A DNA stretch of 64,000 nucleotides from Gottschalkia purinilytica (GTDB taxonomy: Bacteria > Bacillota > Clostridia > Tissierellales > Gottschalkiaceae): contig NZ_LGSS01000004.1 in assembly GCF_001190785.1 (NCBI RefSeq), forward strand, positions 62,001 to 126,000. Direction: 5' to 3'. Position numbers and translations under genes: made by a program. This document shows, piece after piece, positions 55,319-63,543 of the stretch (position 1 is the stretch's first letter; the number at the start of each line of letters is the position of its first letter). Under the pieces are notes generated by a model. That model saw nothing but the letters and a program-made list of their open reading frames with translations, was not told the DNA's origin and did no database searches.

Positions 55319-55989
55319 TGGAAGTTTGTCGTTTAGAGAATGTTAAAAAATCATATGAAGCCGATGAAAATGTTACACCTATAAAACAAGTTTCTCTTTC
55401 TATAAATTCAGGAAATTTTCTGTGTATTGAGGGACCTTCTGGAATAGGAAAAAGCACACTTTTATATATAATAGGTGGACTTTTAAATATATCTTCTGGA
55501 AATGTCTTTATAGATGGTAAAAATATAAATACCATGACTGATAAAGAACTTACTGATATACGTAGAAATAAGATAGGGTTTATATTTCAAGATAGTAACT
55601 TGATACAGGCTCTAACTATTGAAGAAAACTTAATCTTTGTTCAGTCAATGGTTAATAAGAAAAAAGATTATGGTAAAGTAAAAGAACTTTTAACTCGTCT
55701 AGGTCTTTGGGAAAGAAAAAATTTTCTACCTAATGAATTAAGTGGAGGACAGCGTAGACGTGCTATGGTAGCTTGCGCACTTATAAAAGATCCTTTATTA
55801 ATACTAGCTGATGAACCTACCAATGATTTAGATGAATATTGGGCAAATGAAGTTATAAATCTTTTATCTGAAGTTGTAGATAATGGTAAAAGTGTAGTTC
55901 TAGTAACACATAATACTCTCTGGGCTGAAAAAGCACAGCTTAGATTTGACTTAAGTAATGGGGTACTTCATGAAAAACAATGCTTATAA
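55318..55989 (+). CDS. ABC transporter ATP-binding protein, MacB/LolD type
   Basis: This 223-residue ATPase has Walker A GPSGIGKSTLLYI, signature LSGGQRRRAMVACAL, Walker B LILADEPTNDLDEY and H-loop LVTHN. The usual GNLD of the MacB group is replaced by NDLD. It forms a complex with the preceding permease (two of each in the family). Confidence 0.92.
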   Translation: MEVCRLENVKKSYEADENVTPIKQVSLSINSGNFLCIEGPSGIGKSTLLYIIGGLLNISSGNVFIDGKNINTMTDKELTDIRRNKIGFIFQDSNLIQALTIEENLIFVQSMVNKKKDYGKVKELLTRLGLWERKNFLPNELSGGQRRRAMVACALIKDPLLILADEPTNDLDEYWANEVINLLSEVVDNGKSVVLVTHNTLWAEKAQLRFDLSNGVLHEKQCL

Positions 55990-56349
55990 CTTTACAAAAG
56001 TAATTAGAGATAACCTAATGAACATTTTAAAATAAATTAATTTAAGAACATATATTATTAACCTAAAAAGCTATGAGTTTATCTTTTAAACTCATAGCTT
56101 TCTATATTAGTATAAAAATGCCAACCTATTTTTCCTTTTTATAGCTTTATTACACATTTCATATTCTTTGAGCGATATCTCCAGTTAAAAACTCTAAAAA
56201 TATAGTTTTTCAATACTAAAACGTATACATCCTTTTCTATTATAAGCTTAATCTTCTTAGTATAATTTTAATATATTGTCTTTTTCAAATTAAGTATATT
56301 TCTAAATCAATACAATGACTAACTGCTTTCATTTAAGTAATAAAATTGT
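55990..56349. other. Non-coding gap with one terminator
   Basis: Convergent genes flank this gap. The hairpin AAAGCTATGAGTTT with complement (56067-56102) is an intrinsic terminator for the plus-strand ABC pair and may act both ways. Nothing else was recognised. Confidence 0.6.
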
Positions 56350-57072
56350 TTAAATTAATTTTTGTAATGACTCTTTAATATTCTTAGTATATATGCCACC
56401 GTGATAGCATATGATTCTATCTATTTCATAGTTTAATAACTTCTTTATAGAATTTTTTGCCTCAATAATATCTAAAGTATACTGTAGATTTGCAATAACT
56501 AATTCATCATTCTCTATTACCAGTGCATCTCCTGAAATTAATGTTTTGCTATCTTTTATATAAATTGAGATATGTCCTGGCATATGTCCTGGAGTAGTAA
56601 TTATTTCTACACCCCCACACCAAGAAAATGTGTCCTTGTCCCTTAAGCATACATCAACCTCAACATTTTCTATTGATTCAAGTAACTTTTGAAAATTCTT
56701 TGCATTTTCCTTTTGCTCTTCTGGTAGCTTATCATACATATTCTCTGCTTGCTGTAATCTTAAAGACTTTTCCTTACCACTAATATACTTCTCATCATCA
56801 ATTGATGAAAGAACTTTAATATGTGGATACGCTTTTTTAAATTCTGCTAAAGATCCCATATGGTCAAAATCATGGTGAGTTATAATTATTTTTGTTAACT
56901 TATTAATATCAAGTCCATTTGCTTCGGCGGCTGTTTTTATTAAAGATAAAAAGTTAGGATAGCCACAATCAATTAAAATCATTTCTTCTTCATCACTTAA
57001 TATAACTGGAAAAATAGCATTTGTAGCTCCATCAAAATCAAATTTTATTTCTAAAACTGTTAATGTACTCAT
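56350..57072 (-). CDS. MBL-fold metallo-hydrolase
   Basis: This 240-residue protein has the metallo-beta-lactamase fold motif THHDFDHMG (HxHxDH-type, about 66-74), a later PGHMPGHIS histidine (about 156-164), Asp in SGDALV and a final His in CYHGG. These bind two metal ions. The subfamily includes hydrolases of thioesters, lactones and phospho-compounds; no substrate can be named. Single gene. Confidence 0.87.
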   Translation of the reverse strand: MSTLTVLEIKFDFDGATNAIFPVILSDEEEMILIDCGYPNFLSLIKTAAEANGLDINKLTKIIITHHDFDHMGSLAEFKKAYPHIKVLSSIDDEKYISGKEKSLRLQQAENMYDKLPEEQKENAKNFQKLLESIENVEVDVCLRDKDTFSWCGGVEIITTPGHMPGHISIYIKDSKTLISGDALVIENDELVIANLQYTLDIIEAKNSIKKLLNYEIDRIICYHGGIYTKNIKESLQKLI

Positions 57073-57207
57073 TAGTTTAATCCTCCATAATTAATATAAT
57101 ATATAAGTTTTCTCAAATATATTAACCCTTTTCTCTAAACCTTATCAAGTTCACAAACAATTCTGTATTAAACTTATCTATACTTAACAACAAGACTCTA
57201 AATTAAA

Positions 57208-57240
57208 AACAGCATTAATATTAGTAAATATTAATGCTAC
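57208..57240 (-). terminator. Terminator after the LspA-like gene
   Basis: AGCATTAATATT pairs with AATATTAATGCT, followed on the minus strand by GTTTTTAA. Confidence 0.6.
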
Positions 57241-57356
57241 TATTTTTTTATAATATTGCTATGTTGAATTTCAAATATTTTTAATTTTAAACTCAGCTCA
57301 TTTTAATTACAATACTAAAAATTCTACTCATCTTTTTTTAATATTGTAGTCTTAAC

Positions 57357-57890
57357 TTATGGTTTTCGTAGAATATATTTTGCAAAATCCTTTATAATAT
57401 TTCTATCATCAATTTCCTCTAATGTTTTATTCTTCATAAGCGCTAACAATATTAGCATACCAATAAAAACATTTATATATAAATCTTTCAAGTCAAATGT
57501 AAAAAATCCTTTCAACTGTATATAATCTAAACTGCCATTCCAAAAAACTTTATCAATTAAAGAACATAGTGCACCAGAAAAAACAAATGCAAACATGATA
57601 TTAATAACTCTATTAATTCCTATTCGATTATTTAAATAACTATAAAATAAATATATTAATAAACTCATAACAGCAGCTATTAAAATGTGTATCCACCTAC
57701 CTATACCTAATTGTAGCATAGAATTAAACCATGAGTAATCTCTATTAAATATAGGTTTGAAGTATAATAATGGTGGCAATATTGGAATATTTTTATCTAA
57801 ATAATTGCTATTAATAATTATTTTAATTATCTGCTCTATTGATATTAAAAAAATTACACTTATCCATGTCTTTTTATTTTTAATCTTCAT
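57357..57890 (-). CDS. Divergent signal peptidase II (LspA-like)
   Basis: This 177-residue membrane protein has four helices. LspA cleaves lipoprotein signal peptides through two aspartates. Both positions appear kept: Asp122 in LIDKVFWNGSLDYI and Asp136 in TFDLKDLYIN. The N-terminal Asp-Gln of typical LspA is Glu-Gln (SIEQIIK) and the NxGxxF loop reads FNRDYSWF. It is probably an accessory paralogue rather than the housekeeping enzyme. No operon partner. Confidence 0.65.
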   Translation of the reverse strand: MKIKNKKTWISVIFLISIEQIIKIIINSNYLDKNIPILPPLLYFKPIFNRDYSWFNSMLQLGIGRWIHILIAAVMSLLIYLFYSYLNNRIGINRVINIMFAFVFSGALCSLIDKVFWNGSLDYIQLKGFFTFDLKDLYINVFIGMLILLALMKNKTLEEIDDRNIIKDFAKYILRKP

Positions 57891-58080
57891 ATCTGAACCA
57901 CTCTTCCCTTTAAATCACTTAAAGCTTATTTGAGTATAGTTATATTTATATATGTTTTTTATCAATAATATATATAGCTCTAAGAATAGTTATTATTCTC
58001 CTGATGGAGGGTTATATTTGTATTATACTTCAGTTAATCTCATTATCCTGCTTTAAATCCTAAAAGAAAATACAAAAATA

Positions 58081-58110
58081 CGACCTCCTGAAAGTAAGGA
58101 AGTCGTAGAG
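58081..58110 (-). terminator. Terminator of the sigma/DUF4179 operon
   Basis: ACGACCTCCT pairs with AGGAAGTCGT (one mismatch) and is followed on the minus strand by ATTTTTGT. Confidence 0.65.
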
Positions 58111-58185
58111 TTTTTCTGATTTATAATTTCACAAAAAATATGAACTAATTCTAACTATATATTGTATTTATAATAGGAATAAAAA

Positions 58186-59529
58186 TTAATTGAATTTTAT
58201 AACAGTTCCATTAACTTTAACTGATTTAACCTTTGAAACATCTATCGGTAAAGAAGATGTATATTTAAGTTTAACTTCTCCATTTTTACTATAACTTCTT
58301 ACTGATTCAAATGTTTGGACACTACCATCAGTCATATTAGCTTCAATATTTATATCTTGTGAACCTTTATATTCACCATTACCAGATAATGTTATCCCCA
58401 TTGGTGATATAGAAATACTATTTGCAGTCCACTTGTCAAACTTGATGTTACATTTAGTTTGCTTTTCTTTATTAACTGATTTAATTTTAAATGTAGTTTT
58501 CCAATCTCCTGTTATATAGTTGCCATTGGATACAAAATCTCCCTTAAGTTTTACCTTATTAAGATCTATATTTCCTACATCAAAAATGTATTCAATATAA
58601 TCACTACCATATTTGGTATTACCTAATTCATTTGTTCTGAAATTAATACTAGCTTCTTTAGCATCAATTTTATTTCCTGAATTGTCAAACAAATATAGGT
58701 ATCCATGATCATCAATACTATTTCCAGTCCATTTAGTTTGGATATGAAGACGGCCATTAACATAACCAATATTAGAAATATGCACAAAATCTATTTCGGG
58801 CAAAGCTATATTCATTTCATCTGTCTTTAAAATTTTTATTATTTTCTGTGATCGAAGCTCTTCTAATAGCTCCCCACCTCCACCAGGAATATTATCCATA
58901 TCAAGAGGTACTGTTTGAGAATCACTTTTTATTTCTATATCCGAAAAATTTATATCTGTCTCAACTGCATCAAATGTTATCTTATCACTAAGGAACGATC
59001 CAATACGAAAACTTACTTTTTTATCGTTTAGCTTTTCTCCGCCGTTAGCTTCCATACGCAATGTTGCTGTTTTTGTTTTTTCATCATAATGTACGATCTG
59101 ACAATTAAACGTACGGGCTCCTGTTAATGAGTAATCATGAATATCAAGAGTCTTATCAATTCTGTTCCCTGTCAAATCTTGCATAGTCAAATAAATAACT
59201 GCCATTTCATCATCATTCATAGCTGCTACTACTTCCATTTTAATTCCATTATCTTCGCTACTAACTTCTATAGGTTGAAACATTAATTCTATATCTGGGC
59301 TAATAGTAAACACGAGATTTCTAAAACTTGGTATAGTTGCAGCCATTACACCAACAGATAGCATTAGACACAAACAAGCTGTTAATCCAATAGAAACAGC
59401 TCTTTTAAAGCCCTTAGTAGATTTTTGTTTTTTTATTTTCTTTTCTATTTCTAAACTAATATCACATTTAGGAGTCTGAATGGTATTAAGAGCATTTTTT
59501 ATAATTATTTCATCAGAGTCATAATTCAT
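58186..59529 (-). CDS. DUF4179 membrane protein, probable anti-sigma factor
   Basis: This 447-residue protein has a short cytoplasmic N-terminus (about 1-42), one transmembrane helix (about 43-63, SIGLTACLCLMLSVGVMAA) and a large external region. The latter begins with the DUF4179 domain (about 75-180) and ends in beta-rich sequence. DUF4179 proteins are regularly paired with ECF sigma factors. It overlaps the sigma gene by 4 nt, so it probably binds and restrains that sigma until an envelope signal arrives. Confidence 0.85.
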   Translation of the reverse strand: MNYDSDEIIIKNALNTIQTPKCDISLEIEKKIKKQKSTKGFKRAVSIGLTACLCLMLSVGVMAATIPSFRNLVFTISPDIELMFQPIEVSSEDNGIKMEVVAAMNDDEMAVIYLTMQDLTGNRIDKTLDIHDYSLTGARTFNCQIVHYDEKTKTATLRMEANGGEKLNDKKVSFRIGSFLSDKITFDAVETDINFSDIEIKSDSQTVPLDMDNIPGGGGELLEELRSQKIIKILKTDEMNIALPEIDFVHISNIGYVNGRLHIQTKWTGNSIDDHGYLYLFDNSGNKIDAKEASINFRTNELGNTKYGSDYIEYIFDVGNIDLNKVKLKGDFVSNGNYITGDWKTTFKIKSVNKEKQTKCNIKFDKWTANSISISPMGITLSGNGEYKGSQDINIEANMTDGSVQTFESVRSYSKNGEVKLKYTSSLPIDVSKVKSVKVNGTVIKFN

Positions 59530-60083
59530 TTTATTTCCTCCAATCGTTCATAATAAGAATTAGTTTCTCGTAATATGTTTGCCAGCTTTGTTTTCGCTCG
59601 TTCATAACGTTTACGTAATGTCACAGCAGAAACATTATAGATGGCTTCTAACTCTGTATAACTTTTTTCATCAATAACTCGGCTAAATATCAATGCTCGT
59701 TCCTTTGGAGATAGAGTCAAAAGTGCTGTTTTTAAATCATCATTTATAAAGGTTGCATCAGTATTTGCTTCAAACTTCATATTTTCTGAATCCATATTAG
59801 ATCGTGGAAAGAAAAAGAATATTTTTTTCTTCCTTAAATAATCAATACAAGTAGTATAAGCAATACGATATAGCCATGCAGATAGTGATGTTCCTTTTTT
59901 AAAAGTTTTTCTTTTGTCATAAGCTTTAATAAATGTCATTTGTACAACATCCTGAGCTTCAAAATAATCGCAAAGTATATTATGACAATATCTTAGAAGT
60001 GATTGTCCATACAACTCTATAGCGCACTGTAACTCGTACTCCCCACCTGTAGTAAAGCTATAATCTAGATTACTAGCTTCCAT
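59526..60083 (-). CDS. ECF-type RNA polymerase sigma factor
   Basis: This 185-residue protein has sigma region 2 (about 15-90, CHNILCDYFEAQDVVQMTFI and SLSAWLYRIAYTTCIDYLRK) and region 4 (about 120-172, with EKSYTELEAIYNVSAVTLRK). It recruits RNA polymerase to stress promoters. GGAGGTGG-like sequence precedes the ATG. It is translationally coupled to the DUF4179 gene. Confidence 0.9.
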   Translation of the reverse strand: MEASNLDYSFTTGGEYELQCAIELYGQSLLRYCHNILCDYFEAQDVVQMTFIKAYDKRKTFKKGTSLSAWLYRIAYTTCIDYLRKKKIFFFFPRSNMDSENMKFEANTDATFINDDLKTALLTLSPKERALIFSRVIDEKSYTELEAIYNVSAVTLRKRYERAKTKLANILRETNSYYERLEEIK

Positions 60084-60177
60084 CCCACCTCTCCTCTCAT
60101 TAATTTAAAAATCGATTTTCACTTTTATAACGTAATTAGATATTATTTTGTGACATAATACTAAAATTTTTCAAAAA

Positions 60178-60214
60178 ACATTGCTCAACAGGTAGTATAT
60201 CTGTTGAACAATGC
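60178..60214. repeat. Inverted repeat upstream of the sigma gene
   Basis: CATTGCTCAACAG and CTGTTGAACAATG form 13-nt arms with one mismatch in the gap between the sigma gene and the next upstream gene. It may be a terminator of an unseen transcript or an operator. The rest of 60084-60453 shows nothing recognisable. Confidence 0.4.
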
Positions 60215-60453
60215 TGATGCAATTAATATAAATAATCTTTAATTATTTATTCTTTCATCAGAATACAGTAAGTTTATACTTATACTTCTCCTTAATATAT
60301 AATCTATAAGTGTTTTACTTAATACCACGTTGAGATATGTAGAATACCTACCTAAATAAAACTATAATTTTTTCTATTCATTTTTCCTTTTATAAATAGC
60401 TGTATAGCACCAATTATAGTTTATAGAAATATTGTATAAAAAAATATAAATTA

Positions 60454-60485
60454 AAAGACTCTGATTATATAATCAGAGTCTTTTA
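60454..60485. terminator. Perfect terminator palindrome
   Basis: AAAAGACTCTGATTAT is followed directly by its exact complement, overlapping the stop codon of the 60483 gene. Confidence 0.8.
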
Positions 60486-60932
60486 ATTTAAAAATTTTAT
60501 AATCATATCATATTTATATAAATCATTTAAATTTAGTTTAAAAACTCCATAATATGGTTGCTCAAAATAAAAATTATCACCCTCTTTATAAATATAATGA
60601 GTCGTATAACCTCCATCTTCAGATAACTTAAAATGGCCTACTACAAGTTTCTCTCTATCGGGATAATCATGAGAATAAGTAGATATATTTTTTTCATCTA
60701 CTTTCGTTGAGCTTTTTAACATATTTAAATATTCTTTTATATCTGAGAATTCATTAATAATATTTTCTTCAACAATTTCGTAATTAACTGTATTTAAAAG
60801 CTTAATCTCGATTATTCTATCTGATTCAGGTACTTTAACATTATTATTATTCGTATATAATTTAAAAAACAAAATTATAGCAATAATAAAAACAATAAAA
60901 ATAATAAGTAGCCATTTTATTTTTCTACTAAT
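60483..60932 (-). CDS. Unknown membrane-anchored protein, probable ATT start
   Basis: No family was recognised. The frame runs upstream of any ATG. GGAGGG (60939-60944) lies 6 nt before an in-frame ATT at 60932. From there the product has 149 residues and begins with a clear membrane helix (about 6-24, WLLIIFIVFIIAIILFF). Starting at the TTG at 60872 would remove the helix and has no ribosome site. The external part is hydrophilic, with Tyr-rich ends (FYFEQPYYGVFK). Neighbours suggest an envelope role, but nothing specific can be said. Confidence 0.55.
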   Translation of the reverse strand: MSRKIKWLLIIFIVFIIAIILFFKLYTNNNNVKVPESDRIIEIKLLNTVNYEIVEENIINEFSDIKEYLNMLKSSTKVDEKNISTYSHDYPDREKLVVGHFKLSEDGGYTTHYIYKEGDNFYFEQPYYGVFKLNLNDLYKYDMIIKFLN

Positions 60933-61216
60933 GTAAATCCCTCCTATTTTTTCTTCAGCTTTATTTGTTTTAAAATTTAAAGCTTCTATCTAAATTTTAT
61001 CTTCAAAATAGATCTTTGTAAAATATTTCCATATCTTAAACCAGATAATTGTATTGCTTAAAAAGTAAGTAAGTAAAAAATATAACTTTTATTTACAAGT
61101 ATATATCATAACCAATAATTATTTAGTTTGTAGTGTAATCAAGGTGGAGAATAGAAAAAACTTTATATATCTATATATTGAATTCTTAAGAATCTCTTAT
61201 AAAACACTTGATATTT

Positions 61217-62200
61217 TTAATAGACATTATCTTTAGAAATTTGATTATAGATAGTAAATGCATCTAAAATATTGAACTGCTTTGTTTGAGGATTCCCGTC
61301 TGCATTAGCAGTTACTAAAATGTATTCCTTACCATCTATTTTTGCTAAACTGGCTAGGCATAATTTAGCTTCTTTCGTATAACCAGTTTTTCCACCTTTG
61401 ATAACACCGTCATTTACATCTTCTATATCCATATGTTTAAACATCGTACTTTGAAAAGTAATTCCATTAGGATGAAGATTCGTTGTCTTTGTAGTATGAC
61501 GCTTTGAGGTATATATTTCTCGAAAAGTATCATTTTGTAATGCATATTCTAGTAATCTTGCAATATCACTTACAGTACTATAATGATTTATATGATGTAG
61601 TCCTGTGGAATTTGTAAAATGAGTATTCCTCATTCCTAATTTTTTAGCCTTTTTATTCATTAACTTTACATAGTTTCTTTCTGAACCTGCGATTGCATTT
61701 GCTAATCCTATAGAACTTTCTGCCCCAGAAGGTAATAATACTCCATAAATCAAATCGATTGCTCTTACCTTTTCATTAGGTAAAAAACCTGACATAGAAG
61801 CTCCTTCTGAATACAAGTCCTTAAACATATCATCTGACAGATAAATCGTTTCGTTTAAATCTGGTAGATTTTCAATTGCTAATATTGCTGTCATAATTTT
61901 TGTAAGGGATGCTGGGTAAATCCTTTCATTACTTGATTTATCTAGTAATATCTCATTATCATCTAAAGAAATAAGAATGGCGTTTGAACTATATATACCA
62001 TTAGCTACAACCTGATTAACCCTATCATGGATTCTTATTTCTCTTTTTTTTATATGTGATTCTGTTTTCGGATCATTTTTACTTATTAGATGATTTGACA
62101 AAAATAAGGCTGTGGCACATACTGCACATATACATAGTATCCAGAGAACATATTGTATCTTTCCCTTTTTTCTTTTATATCTTTGTCTATATTCTGTAAT
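61217..62200 (-). CDS. Serine D-alanyl-D-alanine carboxypeptidase (peptidase S11)
   Basis: The enzyme trims the terminal D-Ala from peptidoglycan stem peptides outside the membrane. Catalytic motifs are YPASLTKIM (SxxK), PSGAESS in place of the usual SGN, and GGKTGYT (KTG). The frame extends 33 codons upstream of the first TTG (62101). That extension encodes a basic stretch and a helix (YVLWILCICAVCATALFL), and GGAGG lies 9 nt before an in-frame ATT at 62200, the likely start. Length is then 327 residues. It follows the VanRS-like genes after a terminator; a role in glycopeptide response is possible. Confidence 0.8.
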   Translation of the reverse strand: MTEYRQRYKRKKGKIQYVLWILCICAVCATALFLSNHLISKNDPKTESHIKKREIRIHDRVNQVVANGIYSSNAILISLDDNEILLDKSSNERIYPASLTKIMTAILAIENLPDLNETIYLSDDMFKDLYSEGASMSGFLPNEKVRAIDLIYGVLLPSGAESSIGLANAIAGSERNYVKLMNKKAKKLGMRNTHFTNSTGLHHINHYSTVSDIARLLEYALQNDTFREIYTSKRHTTKTTNLHPNGITFQSTMFKHMDIEDVNDGVIKGGKTGYTKEAKLCLASLAKIDGKEYILVTANADGNPQTKQFNILDAFTIYNQISKDNVY

Positions 62201-62356
62201 TTTAGTATTCCTCCTCGAACGTAAATTAACAATATTGTCTTATAACATAATTTTAATAAAACTGAACATTTTTTATGTAAACAATGACTTATAGACTTAT
62301 TAAGATTTTCTTATGGATTGCTTAATATTTTCAATATTTTAAAATATAGTGAAAAC

Positions 62357-62408
62357 AAAAAACACCATTCCTCTATGAGTTTTCATATCATAAAGGAATA
62401 GTGTTCTT
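62357..62408 (-). terminator. Terminator after the VanS-like gene
   Basis: AACACTATTCCTTTATGA pairs with TCATAGAGGAATGGTGTT apart from two G-U or mismatched positions, followed on the minus strand by TTTTGTTTT. Confidence 0.8.
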
Positions 62409-63543
62409 AATTATTTATTACTCCAGGTATTTTTATATGAAATATGGTATGATTATCGTTACTTTCTGCATAAATTTCACCTTCATGTAAAATCACAATT
62501 TCCTTGGCAATAGCAAGACCTAATCCAGCATTACCAGTTTCTGTTCCTCTAGATTCATCCAATCTATAAAATTTTTCAAATATGCTATCTAACTTTTGTG
62601 GTGGAATAGCTTTCCCATAATTTTTAAAAGTTATAATAGCATTATGAGCTTGTCTATGAACATCTATTATAATTTTGCTATTTTCATCACCATAAGCAAT
62701 TGCATTTTTAAATACGTTATTGAATACTCTTGCTAGTTTATCTGGATCACCATGAAACATAATATCATCTTCTGCATTTACTACAACTTCTTGTTTTTTT
62801 TCAGAAAGCATTGGATAAAATTCATCTGCCATTTGAAATAACATATAAGATAGATTAAAGTCTTTTTTCTCTAATACAATAGTTTGAAGATTATATCTGG
62901 TAATTTCAAAAAACTCATTAATAAGTCTTTCAAGACGATTTGCTTTTTCTAAAGTAATATCAATATATTTTGCTCTTTGTTCAATAGGCATATCTGGTAC
63001 TTCTGACATTAAGTCCAAGTATCCAATAACTGATGTAAGAGGAGTTTTTATGTCATGGGCCAGATAAACAACTAAGTCATTCTTTCTTTGTTCTGCCTGT
63101 CTTGCATCTCTTTCTCTTTTCTCCAAAATATGTTTGAACATATTTAGCTTAGTTTCCATGAAACTCATTTCTGGAGATAGTTCAATTTCTTTATCTGAAC
63201 CTTTCATTAAATCGTCCATACCCTTATCAATTTCATCAAGATAACTTGTAACCCAGGACATAACAAACTGAAAAATAATTAAGAAAAAAATAACACATGA
63301 AACTAACATAATTTTATCCATGTTATTACGGAATATATAGTGGTGAATAATAGCTGCATCTGACTCAGATAAATAAAATGTATTTCGCAAAAATCTTACA
63401 ATCCAATTACCAAAACGGCCTCGTAATAGCGAACTTAATAACATTAGAAATCCGCTGCCTACTAAGATAAGTATTACTACCTTAGAAAATATTTTTCGTT
63501 TGAACGCTAAATAATCATTTTTTCTAGTTTTATTAGTTTTCAA
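62407..63543 (-). CDS. VanS-like sensor histidine kinase
   Basis: The kinase has two helices (roughly residues 18-40 and 76-98) around a short external loop, then a HAMP-like region. The DHp segment LVVYLAHDIKTPLTSVIGYL (phospho-His) and the following EFFEITRYNLQTI are nearly the same as in VanS of VanA-type glycopeptide resistance. The HATPase part has GDPDKLARVFNNVFKNA and GNAGLGLAIAKEIV. A TTG start at 63543 overlaps the regulator gene by 11 nt; an upstream TTG at 63555, the position used by VanA-type VanS, is an alternative. It senses cell-wall antibiotics by analogy. Confidence 0.88.
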   Translation of the reverse strand: MKTNKTRKNDYLAFKRKIFSKVVILILVGSGFLMLLSSLLRGRFGNWIVRFLRNTFYLSESDAAIIHHYIFRNNMDKIMLVSCVIFFLIIFQFVMSWVTSYLDEIDKGMDDLMKGSDKEIELSPEMSFMETKLNMFKHILEKRERDARQAEQRKNDLVVYLAHDIKTPLTSVIGYLDLMSEVPDMPIEQRAKYIDITLEKANRLERLINEFFEITRYNLQTIVLEKKDFNLSYMLFQMADEFYPMLSEKKQEVVVNAEDDIMFHGDPDKLARVFNNVFKNAIAYGDENSKIIIDVHRQAHNAIITFKNYGKAIPPQKLDSIFEKFYRLDESRGTETGNAGLGLAIAKEIVILHEGEIYAESNDNHTIFHIKIPGVINN

